A DNA stretch of 64,000 nt from NCBI GenBank assembly GCA_016208105.1, contig JACQYS010000002.1, forward strand, positions 1-64,000, written 5' to 3'. Position numbers and translations under genes: made by a program. The notes below the pieces were generated by a model that made no database searches, was not told where the DNA came from, and saw only the letters and a list, made by a program, of their open reading frames with translations. Numbering within the stretch: the first letter of the stretch is position 1; each line of letters starts with the position of its first letter. Origin of the DNA: Desulfovibrio sp. (GTDB lineage Bacteria; Desulfobacterota; Desulfovibrionia; Desulfovibrionales; Desulfovibrionaceae). Below, one piece after another: positions 8,632-18,426 of the stretch.

Positions 8632-8990
8632 CGGCAGTCCTCGCCGCCTCCGGTTGGGGCAGGCAGGGTTTCGCCCGGGTCGGCCACAGCGAGAAGGAAA
8701 GTGCGACGGCCGAGGGGTGTTGTAGGGAAGAGAAAGAATCCGAGCGTTTCCGCCTGATTCCTTTGCTTTGAAACCGTGTAGCAACATGAAAGAGTGAAGG
8801 CAATCCTTGAGCTTTTTTTGATCCTGTTCGCATGATACCCATCGTCAAGCCGCTGCTCTCCTGCATGACATTCAGCTATCTTTGCCTTCCAGCCACCCAT
8901 GAATAGGAACGGCCCAGGAAAGCATGCCCCACTCTGTTGAAGCTCACGCAATTGACTTGAAATCAAGGGGTTGGCGGTCTATCGTTCTCC
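8632..8990. other. intergenic region between divergent genes
   Basis: About 360 bases between the minus-strand MerR cluster and the plus-strand acetylation pair. It must hold promoters for both directions, but I could not pick one with confidence. A tRNA-Ser-anticodon-like string near 8955 lacks an acceptor stem and was rejected. Confidence 0.5.
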
Positions 8991-10379
8991 ATGCCTGTTG
9001 ATTCGCCGCTTTTTCTCCTGGCCTTTTTGCCCGTCCTGCTCGGACTGTTCGTTCTGTGCCCTGCCGGTTCGCGCAACATCCTGCTCCTGGCCGCCAGCAT
9101 TCTTTTTTATTCACTGAGCGACCCCACATCCCTGCCGGTCTTCGCCCTCTCCATAGCCTTCAACATGCTCATGGGCTTGGCCATCGAGCGAGCGTCCGGT
9201 TCCTCCAGGCACAACGTCCTGGCACTGGGCGTGGCAGCGAACCTCGTTTTGCTGGCTTGGTCGAAGTACCTCACCTTCCTCATGGCCCAGATACCCGGCC
9301 TTGGTTTCCTGAAGGCCGTGGCACCGGCTTCCATGCCGCTCGGAGTGTCCTTCTTCACGTTCTCGGCCATAGCCTACCTGGTGGACATTGGCCGGGGACA
9401 GGGCAAGGCCGAGAGGAACATCATCAGTTTTGGCCTGTTCATGGCCTTTTTTCCGAAGATTACGGCTGGCCCCATTGCCCGCTGGCGGGACATGTTCCCG
9501 GATGGAGGTCAGCCGGGGCGGCCCTCGCTGGAGGATGTTCGCGAAGGCCTGATCCGCATGGGCATTGGGCTGGCCAAGAAGGTGCTCATTGCCGGGGCAA
9601 TGGGGCCCATGGCAGACGCCGCCTTTGGCGAGCCGGCCGGCCGCCTGGATATGGGCACAGCCTGGCTAGGGCTGGTGAGCTATTCCCTGCAGCTCTACTT
9701 CGATTTTTCCGGGTACACGGACATGGCCGTGGGCATTGGGCGGATGTTCGGCTACAAATTGCCTGAGAACTTCAACTACCCCTATGTCAGCCAGTCCGTT
9801 CGCGAATTCTGGCGGCGCTGGCACATGACGCTCTCCTCCTGGTTCCGGGACTACCTGTACATCCCCCTGGGCGGAGGCCGGGTGGCCCCCTGGAAAATCC
9901 AGCGCAACCTGCTCATCGTGTTCGTGCTCTGCGGGTTGTGGCACGGGGCCAGCTGGAGCTTCGTGGTCTGGGGGTTGTGGCACGGAGTGTTTTTGGCCAT
10001 GGAGCGCACGGCTGTGGGGAAGGCCCTGGACAGGCTGCCCAGGCCGCTTCGGCACGTGTACGGACTGCTGGCCGTGGGCATAGGCTGGGTTTTCTTCAGA
10101 GCATCGGACTTCACCCAGGCTGTGGCCTATCTTCAGGCTCTGGCCGGGCTTAATTCCAGCGGTTTCGAATATACCTGGATGGTGCGCATGACCCGGGAAT
10201 ACATGACCCTTCTGGCCGTGGGTCTGGTCGGATGCATCCCCACGGTTCCCTGGCTGGCCGAACGGTTGGGCAGGGCGGGAAGAGTGGCGGGCCAGATTGC
10301 GGCCCCGGTCTTTCTGGCTCTGGCGCTCATGCAACTGGCGGCTGGCTCCCATTCACCCTTCATCTACGCCCAGTTCTGA
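8991..10379 (+). CDS. MBOAT-family O-acyltransferase (AlgI/DltB-like)
   Basis: A polytopic inner-membrane protein (462 residues, about 10-12 hydrophobic segments) of the membrane-bound O-acyltransferase family, which moves acetyl groups across the membrane for polysaccharide modification. The signature block is FNYPYVSQSVREFWRRWHMT near residue 263, then WFRDYLYIPLGGGR, and the presumed catalytic histidine lies in CGLWHGASWSFVVWGLWHG near residue 313. The next gene starts two bases after its stop and encodes an AlgX/AlgJ-like partner, the usual pairing. No polymer synthesis genes are adjacent, so the acceptor is unknown. Confidence 0.9.
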   Translation: MPVDSPLFLLAFLPVLLGLFVLCPAGSRNILLLAASILFYSLSDPTSLPVFALSIAFNMLMGLAIERASGSSRHNVLALGVAANLVLLAWSKYLTFLMAQIPGLGFLKAVAPASMPLGVSFFTFSAIAYLVDIGRGQGKAERNIISFGLFMAFFPKITAGPIARWRDMFPDGGQPGRPSLEDVREGLIRMGIGLAKKVLIAGAMGPMADAAFGEPAGRLDMGTAWLGLVSYSLQLYFDFSGYTDMAVGIGRMFGYKLPENFNYPYVSQSVREFWRRWHMTLSSWFRDYLYIPLGGGRVAPWKIQRNLLIVFVLCGLWHGASWSFVVWGLWHGVFLAMERTAVGKALDRLPRPLRHVYGLLAVGIGWVFFRASDFTQAVAYLQALAGLNSSGFEYTWMVRMTREYMTLLAVGLVGCIPTVPWLAERLGRAGRVAGQIAAPVFLALALMQLAAGSHSPFIYAQF

Positions 10380-10381
10380 TC

Positions 10382-11512
10382 ATGCACCGCCTGACCACCG
10401 TACTATGCATCGCGCTGCTCCTGGCCCCGCTGGTTCTACCCCAGGGGCTTTCCTTCCTGGGGGTGTCTGAAGGGCCAGAGGCTCAGGAGAACCGCCTCAA
10501 GACCCCTCTGCCGCCTTTGAGCATGGCAACGACCGACTTCAAGGGGTTCGCCAAGCAGCTGGGCAAGGCCTACGGCGAGACATTTCCGTTCCGCGACTGG
10601 ATGATCCGCTCGGGAAACCTGATCAAGCTGGCAGTGTTTGACCAATCGCCCTCCAAGAACGTCATCCTGGGCCAGGACGGCTGGCTTTTCGTGAACATGG
10701 AGATGGACCTGGAGGACTGGCTGGGGGTGGACCTCTACTCGCCGGAGGAACTGACCAAGGCCGTGGAGGCGCTCACCAAACGCCGAGACTGGCTGGCCAA
10801 GCGGGGAGCGACCATGCTCCTGGTGGTGGCCCCGAACAAGGGCGCGGTCTACGGCGAGTTCATGCCCCCTTCTTTCCATAAGATGAACCCGGTCACCCGT
10901 CTGGACCAGTTGGGCGAGGCCCTGAAACAAGCTGGCATTCCGTTTTTGGACCTGCGCAAAGCACTCATTGAGGCAAAGGCGACACGCCGGGCATATTGGA
11001 AAACAGACACCCACTGGAACGGGTGGGGGGCCTTGATGGGCTCCGCAGCCATCGTGGATGCCCTGCGTGAGCAGTTTCCCGCCATGCCTCCTCTGCGCGC
11101 CCAAGACTATCGGGTGGAGGAATCGACCACTCCTGGGGGCGACCTGTCCGCCATGCTCCTTTTGGAGAACAGCCTGACCGAGCAGTCAATCGATATGATC
11201 CCGCTCTCTCCCAATCGGGCCAAACCGGCTGAGCCCAAGGGGTACAAGAACCCGGCCACTCTTTCAGGCCGGGACATGATCATCCGGGAAACCGGGGATA
11301 CGAGCCTGCCCAAGGCCGTCATCTTCCGCGACTCCTTCTCCTCTGCCGCCTGGCCGTACTTGGCTGAGCGGTTCCAGCGCAGCGTGTTTCTCTGGGAGCA
11401 CAGGTTCCAGCCGCACATCGTAGAAGCCGAAAAGCCGGATGTGGTCATCTACGAGGCAGTGGAGCGCTATCAGCACGCCCTCTTTGGGTTCCCTGATTCT
11501 ATTGAGCCATAA
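10382..11512 (+). CDS. AlgX/AlgJ-like SGNH-type O-acetylation protein
   Basis: A 376-residue protein with an N-terminal membrane anchor or signal (RLTTVLCIALLLAPLVL) and an AlgX/AlgJ hydrolase-like domain outside the membrane. Visible family motifs are GQDGWLFVNMEMDLEDW near residue 98, and KTDTHWNGWGALMGS near residue 208 with the Asp-His pair of the catalytic centre; the Ser would be in FRDSFSSAAWPYL near residue 318. It should take acetyl groups from the MBOAT protein and place them on an exported glycan. The ATG at 10382 follows the MBOAT stop by two bases, which indicates translational coupling. Confidence 0.85.
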   Translation: MHRLTTVLCIALLLAPLVLPQGLSFLGVSEGPEAQENRLKTPLPPLSMATTDFKGFAKQLGKAYGETFPFRDWMIRSGNLIKLAVFDQSPSKNVILGQDGWLFVNMEMDLEDWLGVDLYSPEELTKAVEALTKRRDWLAKRGATMLLVVAPNKGAVYGEFMPPSFHKMNPVTRLDQLGEALKQAGIPFLDLRKALIEAKATRRAYWKTDTHWNGWGALMGSAAIVDALREQFPAMPPLRAQDYRVEESTTPGGDLSAMLLLENSLTEQSIDMIPLSPNRAKPAEPKGYKNPATLSGRDMIIRETGDTSLPKAVIFRDSFSSAAWPYLAERFQRSVFLWEHRFQPHIVEAEKPDVVIYEAVERYQHALFGFPDSIEP

Positions 11513-11581
11513 GACTTGCATTCCACGGATTCCTGTATGTAAGAATATGGCGTTCACTATTTTTACCTCAGGAGCCTTTTC

Positions 11582-13393
11582 ATGAAACTTTCCACAAAGT
11601 TGTACGGTGGTTTCGGCGTCATAGTTTTCTTGGTGGCTGGCATCGGATTCTATGCTGTCCAACAGATGGCTGCCATCCATGCAGAAACGTCACTTCTTGC
11701 TGAGGACTGGCTGCCGAGCATCGTCCGGCTGGGGCAGGTGAATGATGCGATGCAGACTTACCGGCGCTATGAGCTTCTCCTCGTCGTCTCCTCCGAGGAA
11801 AAGCAAATGCGCAGATACGAAGAGCTCATGCGGGATACGCTCTCGGCCCTCGACAAATCTTTATCCGAGTACGATAAGCTCATCACAGCAGACCAAGTTG
11901 AAGAACGGAATGAATTCGATAAGTTGAAAAGCTTGTGGAAGGGCTACATCGCTGAGAGTGCAAAAATACAGAAAATGGCATGGATGAACAGGGACAAGGC
12001 GGGGGAACTCGCTGCAGGTGAATCCGCAAAATTCATCCAAGAAACCATTACCGAGTTGAACAAGCTCATCTCCATCAACACCAAGGGTGGCGAGCGGAGC
12101 GCATCCATGGCGCAGGAAGCATTCAGTTCTGGCAAACTCAAGCTTCTGCTGGCCCTCGCCTTGGCAGTTTCAGCCGGGCTGACCTTGGCTTTCTTCACAT
12201 CGAGGAATGTTTTGGGGCAACTGGGTGAAGACCCGGGCTATCTCCAGTCCGTGGCCACGGAAATCGCAGCCGGCAACCTGGACGTGCGCTTCAAGCCCGT
12301 GAGCGGCACTGGCGGCGTGTATGCCGTGCTCATCAAAATGGTGACCACCTTGAAAGAAAAGATTGCCGAAGCCGATGCAAAATCTACGGATGCAGCCAAG
12401 CAGGCCAAAGCCGCGGAAGAAGCCACACAGGTAGCGGAAGAAGCCAAGAAGCAGGCCGAACAGGCCAAGGCCGACGGCATGCTTCAGGCCGCGGCCAAGC
12501 TGGAGGACGTGGCGGCAATCATTTCCTCCGCATCGGAGCAACTGGCGGCCCAGGTGGAACAGTCAAGCCGGGGTGCTGAGGAACAGTCGGGCCGGGTGGG
12601 CGAGACAGCCACTTCCATGGAAGAAATGAACGCGACGGTGCTCGAAGTCGCCAGAAACGCTTCCCAAGCCGCGGAAACGTCCGAGCAGGCCAAGAGCAAG
12701 GCCCAGGAAGGCTCGGCAGTGGTGGGCGAGGTAGTACGCGAAATCGGCCAGGTGGAACGCCAGGCCCTGGAACTCAAGACAGACATGGCCACCCTGGGCG
12801 CCCAGGCCGATTCCATCGGCAGGATTATGAACGTGATTTCCGACATCGCGGACCAGACCAACCTTCTTGCCTTGAACGCAGCCATCGAAGCGGCCCGCGC
12901 TGGCGAAGCTGGACGCGGATTCGCGGTGGTTGCCGACGAGGTGCGCAAGCTGGCCGAAAAGACCATGTCCGCCACCAAGGAAGTGGGAATAGCCATAAGC
13001 GACATTCAGGACGGTACGAGAAAGAACGTAGCCAACGTTGAGCGCACCGTTGACCAGATAGAAAAGGCGACCGGACTTGCCGGCAAGTCCGGGGAAGCAT
13101 TGACCTCCATTGTCGGACTTGTGGACCTCTCCACAGACCAGGTCCGATCAATCGCAACTGCTTCCGAGCAGCAGTCCGCCGCCAGCGAGGAGATCAATCG
13201 CGCCATCGAGGACATCAGCCGGATTTCCAGCGAAACGTCCGACGCCATGCGCCAATCCGCCCAGGCCGTCACCGAACTTGCCGGTCAGGCCCAGGTACTC
13301 AGCCGCCTCATTGACGAATTAAAGTCCGAAGGCGGAGCGGGGGGGCAATCCAGCACGCTTGCAGGGCGCAGACAGAAAGCTTTGGGGGCGTAG
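11582..13393 (+). CDS. methyl-accepting chemotaxis protein (4HB sensor)
   Basis: A transmembrane chemoreceptor of 603 residues that controls the CheA kinase. TM1 is at residues about 8-28, a four-helix-bundle periplasmic sensor fills 30-185, TM2 is at 187-208, a HAMP domain follows ([20 protein letters not shown]), then a long Ala/Glu/Lys coiled coil and the signalling hairpin with the invariant tip motif ([20 protein letters not shown]) near residue 425. There is no C-terminal CheR-tethering pentapeptide. AGGAGCC lies just before the ATG. Ligand unknown. Confidence 0.92.
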   Translation: MKLSTKLYGGFGVIVFLVAGIGFYAVQQMAAIHAETSLLAEDWLPSIVRLGQVNDAMQTYRRYELLLVVSSEEKQMRRYEELMRDTLSALDKSLSEYDKLITADQVEERNEFDKLKSLWKGYIAESAKIQKMAWMNRDKAGELAAGESAKFIQETITELNKLISINTKGGERSASMAQEAFSSGKLKLLLALALAVSAGLTLAFFTSRNVLGQLGEDPGYLQSVATEIAAGNLDVRFKPVSGTGGVYAVLIKMVTTLKEKIAEADAKSTDAAKQAKAAEEATQVAEEAKKQAEQAKADGMLQAAAKLEDVAAIISSASEQLAAQVEQSSRGAEEQSGRVGETATSMEEMNATVLEVARNASQAAETSEQAKSKAQEGSAVVGEVVREIGQVERQALELKTDMATLGAQADSIGRIMNVISDIADQTNLLALNAAIEAARAGEAGRGFAVVADEVRKLAEKTMSATKEVGIAISDIQDGTRKNVANVERTVDQIEKATGLAGKSGEALTSIVGLVDLSTDQVRSIATASEQQSAASEEINRAIEDISRISSETSDAMRQSAQAVTELAGQAQVLSRLIDELKSEGGAGGQSSTLAGRRQKALGA

Positions 13394-13479
13394 AGAGTCC
13401 AGGCGGATTCTTTCCAGAGTGGGCGCTTAATCCGCAATTTCATACCCTTCCGGCAGGTGATGACTCCCCCTGCAAACAT

Positions 13480-13517
13480 CGAGGCGGGCTCCCAGTTTAT
13501 CCGGGGAGCCCGCCTCG
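13480..13517. terminator. long perfect hairpin between convergent genes
   Basis: A perfect 14-bp GC-rich stem (13480-13493 with 13504-13517, 10-base loop) stands between the convergent chemoreceptor and pheT genes. Neither flank has a good T-run, so it may be a bidirectional stop or a mRNA-stabilising stem. Confidence 0.6.
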
Positions 13518-13556
13518 CGTCTTAGATCCATAGATCAGAAAGTGATTCTTGAGACG

Positions 13557-15953
13557 TTACTGGAAACGCACTGGCAACGACTTGGTCAGAGCTTCGCACA
13601 GACCGGCGTGGTTCTTGTCCACGTCTTTGTCCGTGAGGGTGCGTTCGGGATGCCGGTAGGTGACACGGAAGGTCACGTTCCTGACGCTTTCCCCTTCGGG
13701 CTCGAAGAGATCGCAGACCGAAACATCCTCAAAAATGCCGGACTTGTGGGTGCTGATGGCGGCCAACACGTCCGCCACAGAGAGAGAGACGGGCATGACA
13801 AGGGTCATGTCCCGGCGGGATGGCGGGAACTTGGGGAGCCCGGCATAGCGCGTCGAACGGTGCTGGTGCAGGTTCATGAGTGCCTCGGCGTCTAATTCGG
13901 CAACCCACAGGTCATTCTTGGCTTCGAAGCTCTCGGCGATGTCAGGCAGGATGCGGCCCATGACACCAAGCGCTCGACCGGCGGCAGTTACGCGCACGCA
14001 GGGAGAGAGCCAGGGGTGGTCCTTTTCAACCGCATACTGGGCTTCTGGCAGGCCAAGGGAGTCGAGCAGATTTTCCACCATACCTTTGAGGTCCGAATAA
14101 TCCGCCTTTTCCTCGGGCCAGGGGAACGCGCCGAAACGGGCTCCGTACAGAGCGAGGCCCAGGCGGTGGGCTTCCCGCACGGTGGTCTCGCTGGCCGGGT
14201 CCGCCGTAAATGCCTTGGCCACCTCGAACAGGCGCAGGGTAGTGTTGCCTTGGTTCAGGTTGTGGCGGACGGCCTTGAGAAGTCCGGGTGCGAGTGCCGT
14301 ACGCATGACGTTCTGGTCCTCGGACAGAGGATTGGCCACGGGAACGCGCCCCTCGCCGGGCAGGCCGAGAAGATCCAGTTCATGCTGGCCCACAAAAGAA
14401 TAGTTGACGGTTTCGCGGAGCCCGGCACCGCAGGCCCAGGTCTTCAGACGGCGCAAAAAGGGTACTTCGGCTCCCAGCTTGTCCGGCACGTCAAGGGACT
14501 TCAGCATCTTTGGCATGGCCGCGGGGATGCGGTCCATGCCGTAGACCCTGGCCACTTCCTCTATGAGGTCCACCTCGCGCTCGAGGTCGAGCCTGGCAGG
14601 AGGGGGAGTGATCGTCCAGGCATCAGTGGACTTGGTCTGCACGTCGCAGCCCAGGCCCTGGAAGGTCTTGCGGCAGAAATCGCCGGAAAGGTCGATGCCC
14701 AAGAGGCTCACGGCCTTGGCCGGGCGGAAGGATATGGGAGTGGAAACCCAGGGTTTGGGTTCAGCTCCGGCTATGCCAGGGAGGACGCGGCCATCGGAAA
14801 CCAGGGCCATGAGGGCTGCTGCGCGGTTCATGGCGTACAGTGAACCGGGCTGGTCCACACCGCGCTCGAAGCGGTAGGAGGATTCGCTGGAAAGCCCCAA
14901 ACGGCGGGCGGTCTTTCGGATGCTGGCCGGATTGAACACGGCGCATTCCAGGAGCACTTCGGTGGAACGCGTCGATATCTCCGTATTTTCGCCGCCCATG
15001 ACCCCCGCCAGAGCCACGGCTTTGGCCGAATCGCAGATGAGCAGATCGCGTGCGGTGAGAAGGCGTTCCTGCCCGTCCAGGGTGGTAAAACGCATTCCCT
15101 CGGAAGCGCGTTTTATTTCGATGAAGTCCCCGGCCAACAGAGCTTTGTCGAACGCATGCAGGGGCTGCCCAAGTTCGAGCATCACGTAGTTGGTGACGTC
15201 CACGATGTTGTTCACAGGCCGCTGGCCCATTGCGGTGAGGCGGTAACGCATCCAGGCGGGTGAGGGCTTGATTTCCACGCCGCGTATGACGCGCGCCCGG
15301 TACACGGGGCACAAGTCGGGCTCAGGGATGCGAATGGAAACCAGAGAGGAAGCGTCCGGGCCGTCCTCTTTGATGTGCACCTTGGGCAGCGTCAGGGGCA
15401 GGCCGAAAGCCATTGCCGCTTCCCGGGCCAGGCCCAAAATGGAGAGGCAATCAGCCCGGTTGGGGGTGATACCGATCTCCAGCACCACGTCGTCCAGGCC
15501 CATGGCGCTGGCCAGTGTCTTGCCCGGAGCGGGCGTGCCTTCAAGAACGAGTATTCCGTCGCTCTTCTCGGCCAGGCCGAGTTCCGTTTCGGAGCAGATC
15601 ATCCCGAAGGATTCCACTCCGCGGATCTTGCTCTTTTTTATGGCAAGTCCGCCGGGAAGCAAGGTGCCTATCTTGGCCACGGGCACGTATTGCCCGGCAG
15701 CGACATTGGCTGCGCCGCAAACGATCTGGAGCGGGGCGGTTTCGCCCACGTCAACTGTGCACAGGGAGAGCTTGTCCGCGTCCGGGTGTTGTTCGCGGGT
15801 GATGACATGGCCCACCACCACGTCGGTGCAGGCAGCGAAAGGGCGGCTTATGCCTTCCACTTCGAGGCCGAGCATGGTCAGCCGGTCGGCCAGGGTGTCG
15901 ATGGGACCCTCGTAAGGGACGAACTCGCGAAGCCAATTGAGAGAGAGAAGCAT
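13557..15953 (-). CDS. pheT: phenylalanine-tRNA ligase beta subunit
   Basis: Beta subunit of the (alpha-beta)2 enzyme that charges tRNA-Phe. The 798 residues match the long bacterial form: an N-terminal EMAP/tRNA-binding domain (residues about 40-150, VVVGHVITREQHPDADKLSLC), B3/B4 editing domain (SYRFERGVDQPG near 353), B5 and the catalytic-like core, and the C-terminal ferredoxin-fold anticodon-binding domain (YAGLPKFPPSRRDMTLVMP near 712). It is the last gene of thrS-infC-rpmI-rplT-pheS-pheT, 67 bases after pheS. Confidence 0.97.
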   Translation of the reverse strand: MLLSLNWLREFVPYEGPIDTLADRLTMLGLEVEGISRPFAACTDVVVGHVITREQHPDADKLSLCTVDVGETAPLQIVCGAANVAAGQYVPVAKIGTLLPGGLAIKKSKIRGVESFGMICSETELGLAEKSDGILVLEGTPAPGKTLASAMGLDDVVLEIGITPNRADCLSILGLAREAAMAFGLPLTLPKVHIKEDGPDASSLVSIRIPEPDLCPVYRARVIRGVEIKPSPAWMRYRLTAMGQRPVNNIVDVTNYVMLELGQPLHAFDKALLAGDFIEIKRASEGMRFTTLDGQERLLTARDLLICDSAKAVALAGVMGGENTEISTRSTEVLLECAVFNPASIRKTARRLGLSSESSYRFERGVDQPGSLYAMNRAAALMALVSDGRVLPGIAGAEPKPWVSTPISFRPAKAVSLLGIDLSGDFCRKTFQGLGCDVQTKSTDAWTITPPPARLDLEREVDLIEEVARVYGMDRIPAAMPKMLKSLDVPDKLGAEVPFLRRLKTWACGAGLRETVNYSFVGQHELDLLGLPGEGRVPVANPLSEDQNVMRTALAPGLLKAVRHNLNQGNTTLRLFEVAKAFTADPASETTVREAHRLGLALYGARFGAFPWPEEKADYSDLKGMVENLLDSLGLPEAQYAVEKDHPWLSPCVRVTAAGRALGVMGRILPDIAESFEAKNDLWVAELDAEALMNLHQHRSTRYAGLPKFPPSRRDMTLVMPVSLSVADVLAAISTHKSGIFEDVSVCDLFEPEGESVRNVTFRVTYRHPERTLTDKDVDKNHAGLCEALTKSLPVRFQ

Positions 15954-16020
15954 GTGGAAAGCCTCCGGAGTCCGGAGCGCATAGCCCTCCAGGCCCCTCG
16001 TGAAAGCGTCTGTCCGGTGG

Positions 16021-17070
16021 CTAGGCGAACTGGCCCAGGAACCGGATATCGTTTTCGAAAAAGAGCCGCAGGTCCCCGACGCCGTACTTGAGCATGGTAA
16101 CGCGTTCCACGCCCATGCCGAAGGCGAATCCGGAGTATACTTCCGGGTCGATGTCCACGGCCGTAAGCACGTTGGGGTCGATCATGCCGCAGCCCAGAAT
16201 CTCGACCCAACCCGTGGACTTGCACACCCGGCAGGTCTCGCCGTTTATGTGTCCCTTGCCCTCGCACATGACGCAGGAGATATCGACCTCGGCGCTGGGT
16301 TCGGTGAATGGGAAGAAGCTCGGGCGGAACCGGACCAGGGTTTCAGGTCCGAAAATCCTGTGTACGAAAAAAGTGAGCGTGCCCCGAAGGTCCGCCATGG
16401 TCACTCCCTTGTCCACGAGAAAACCTTCGATCTGGTGGAACATGGGGGAGTGGGTGAGATCCGAGTCGCGGCGGTAGACCTTGCCCGGGGCGATGGCGGC
16501 CACGGGCGGCTTGCGGGAAAGAAGGGTGCGTACCTGCAGGGGAGACGTGTGGGTGCGCAGCAGGATGTTGTCCGCTATGTAGAGCGTATCCTGCATGTCC
16601 CGGGCGGGGTGCTCGGGAGGGAAGTTGAGGGCCTCGAAGTTGTAGAAGTCGGTTTCGATCTCAGGGCCGGTGACCACCTCGAAACCCATGCCGGAAAAAG
16701 CCTGGCAGATTTCCTCGGTGACGATGCTCAACGGGTGCAGGCCGCCCACATGGCTCGATCTGCCAGGCAAAGCGGGATCGAACCCCGCGAGCATGGCTTC
16801 GTCCTGGGCACGTTTGAGGGCTTCCAGGCGCAGAGTGTAGCGGCCCGTCAGCTCCTCCTTCACGGTATTGGCAGTCTGGCCGGCCTCGCGCTTCTCTTCA
16901 GGCGTAAGGCCGGGGAGTTTGGCCATGATCTGGGCCAGGCGGCCCTTGCGGCCAAGGTAGGCGACGCGCAGTTCTTCCAGATTCTCGAAAGAGGGTGCCT
17001 GGCCGAGGGTGTTTGCAGCTTCCCCGGCCAGGGCGGTCAATTCCTCTATGAGAGCCTGGCCAAGACTCAC
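16021..17070 (-). CDS. pheS: phenylalanine-tRNA ligase alpha subunit
   Basis: Catalytic alpha subunit (349 residues) with an N-terminal coiled coil and the class II synthetase core: motif 2 [20 protein letters not shown] near residue 204 and motif 3 [17 protein letters not shown] near 317. A Cys-rich zinc-ribbon-like stretch ([18 protein letters not shown] near residue 274) is inside the catalytic domain, as in a subset of bacterial enzymes. The start ATG overlaps the rplT stop by four bases, which indicates translational coupling. Confidence 0.97.
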   Translation of the reverse strand: MSLGQALIEELTALAGEAANTLGQAPSFENLEELRVAYLGRKGRLAQIMAKLPGLTPEEKREAGQTANTVKEELTGRYTLRLEALKRAQDEAMLAGFDPALPGRSSHVGGLHPLSIVTEEICQAFSGMGFEVVTGPEIETDFYNFEALNFPPEHPARDMQDTLYIADNILLRTHTSPLQVRTLLSRKPPVAAIAPGKVYRRDSDLTHSPMFHQIEGFLVDKGVTMADLRGTLTFFVHRIFGPETLVRFRPSFFPFTEPSAEVDISCVMCEGKGHINGETCRVCKSTGWVEILGCGMIDPNVLTAVDIDPEVYSGFAFGMGVERVTMLKYGVGDLRLFFENDIRFLGQFA

Positions 17071-17423
17071 GCGGAAACCTTGGCTTTAGCCATCTCGACC
17101 AGCTTGGCGAAACCGGCCTTTTCGCGAACGGCCATGTCGGCCAGAACCTTGCGGTCCAGCTCCACGCCGGCCAGGGCCAGACCATGGATGAACTTGCCGT
17201 AGCTCATGCCGTTCTCGCGGGCGCCGGCGTTGATGCGCATGATCCACAGCTTGCGGAACTCGCGCTTCTTCACCTTGCGGTCGCGGTAGGCGTACGCCAT
17301 GGCGCGTTCGACGTTCTCGCGGGCGGTCTCGTAGAGCACCGAACGGGCGCCGACGAAGCCCTTGGCCAACTTCAAATACTTTTTGTGCCGCTTGTGAGCA
17401 GCCTGTCCGCGTTTGACGCGCAT
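17067..17423 (-). CDS. rplT: 50S ribosomal protein L20
   Basis: 118 residues, the normal L20 length, with the basic RNA-binding N-terminus ([21 protein letters not shown]) and conserved [21 protein letters not shown]20 binds 23S rRNA early in assembly and represses its own operon in several bacteria. GGAGGA precedes the ATG. It is separated from rpmI by an unusually hairpin-rich spacer. Confidence 0.98.
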   Translation of the reverse strand: MRVKRGQAAHKRHKKYLKLAKGFVGARSVLYETARENVERAMAYAYRDRKVKKREFRKLWIMRINAGARENGMSYGKFIHGLALAGVELDRKVLADMAVREKAGFAKLVEMAKAKVSA

Positions 17424-17451
17424 GAGTAGGTCCTCCTAGTAAGAGGAAGGT

Positions 17452-17596
17452 CCGAGAGGAAACTTTTCGAGAAAAGTTTCCTCTCGGGCTCTCCTTCAAA
17501 AACTTTTAGCGGGCTACGCGTTCACCCCGTAAACCCGTCCCCAATTGCGGGGTCCAGGGGGATCATCCCCCTGGTGGGGGCCGGGGCGAAGCCCCG
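17452..17596. repeat. cluster of three strong hairpins between rpmI and rplT
   Basis: Three stems follow each other: a perfect 17-base inverted repeat at 17452-17487, a near-palindrome at 17554-17574 (CCAGGGGGAT with its complement) and a short GC stem at 17582-17596 (CGGGGC, loop GAA, GCCCCG). Together they fill most of the 195-base rpmI-rplT gap. They look like dispersed intergenic repeats of the host genome, and could also affect rplT expression. Confidence 0.7.
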
Positions 17597-17618
17597 ACTT
17601 AGCAAAAAGCTTGGCTGC

Positions 17619-17816
17619 CTAGGCGTAAGGCAGCAGGCGGCTCACGGCGCCTTCATTGGCCGAATCCACGATGAGGGAAGACGACAAGGCGCGTTTGCGC
17701 TTGGCGCTCTTCTTGGTCAGGATGTGGCGCTTGTTCTGTTGGCGACGGCGGAACTTGCCGGTGCCGGTGGTGGTGAAGCGCTTGGCCGCGCTCTTGTTGG
17801 TCTTCATTTTAGGCAT
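17619..17816 (-). CDS. rpmI: 50S ribosomal protein L35
   Basis: 65 residues, the usual L35 length, starting [14 protein letters not shown] and with the basic [14 protein letters not shown] segment. The ATG at 17816 is the family start, preceded by AGGAGGA; the frame is open upstream but that part is not L35. Second ribosomal gene after infC in the conserved order. Confidence 0.97.
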   Translation of the reverse strand: MPKMKTNKSAAKRFTTTGTGKFRRRQQNKRHILTKKSAKRKRALSSSLIVDSANEGAVSRLLPYA

Positions 17817-17895
17817 GTCGTCCTCCTGAAAATACCGCCCGTCCAGGTTCACACCGGGACGGGCCGCAAGCCTTTGCTTGCAAATATGGTGTGCG

Positions 17896-18426
17896 CTATG
17901 GCTTCTTCTTTACAGTGGGGGCCAGCATCATGTTCATGATGCGTCCCTCGAACCGGGGTTCCTGCTCCACCTTTGCCAGATCGCCCAGGTCGACCACGAT
18001 GCGTTCCAGGATCCTCGCGCCGCGGTCCTTGTGAACCACTTCGCGTCCGCGGAAGAATACAGCCACTTTGCAGCGGTCGCCGTCTTCCAGGAAGCGGCGG
18101 ATGTGCTTCAGCTTGGTCTGGTAGTCATGCTCGTCAGTCTTGGGCCGGACCTTGATTTCCTTGACGAGGATAACAGTGGCTTTCTTCCGGGCTTCCTGTT
18201 GCTTCTTCTGCTGCTGGTACTTGAACTTGCCATAGTCCATGATCCGGCACACAGGGGGATCGGCGGCGGCGGCCACCTCGACCAGGTCCAATCCTTTTTC
18301 CTGGGCTAGGCGCAGGGCCTCGCTCGTGGGTATGATCCCCAGTTGCGAGCCATCGTCGGCGATCACCCGCACCTCGCGGGCGCGGATCTGATGATTGCAG
18401 CGGGCGGTGTCACTGGCAGAAGTTAT
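17896..18426 (-). CDS. infC: translation initiation factor IF-3 with a probable AUA start codon
   Basis: IF-3 keeps ribosomal subunits apart and checks the start codon. The N-domain ([20 protein letters not shown]), linker and C-domain ([20 protein letters not shown]) are all present. No ATG, GTG or TTG gives the full N-domain: the first GTG (18372) would cut off the conserved NHQIRARE. An in-frame ATA at 18424-18426 lies seven bases after AGGAGGA and gives a 176-residue protein, the normal length. A rare start fits the known use of AUU in E. coli infC, where it allows IF-3 to repress itself. The start overlaps the end of thrS by 17 bases. Confidence 0.9.
   Translation of the reverse strand: MTSASDTARCNHQIRAREVRVIADDGSQLGIIPTSEALRLAQEKGLDLVEVAAAADPPVCRIMDYGKFKYQQQKKQQEARKKATVILVKEIKVRPKTDEHDYQTKLKHIRRFLEDGDRCKVAVFFRGREVVHKDRGARILERIVVDLGDLAKVEQEPRFEGRIMNMMLAPTVKKKP

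Noticed and set aside
8935-8985. tRNA-Ser-like string (GACTTGAAATCAAG)
   Set aside because: No acceptor stem, D arm or T arm can be built around it.
16000-17202. 400-residue open frame on the plus strand
   Set aside because: Antisense shadow of pheS, which has all class II synthetase motifs.
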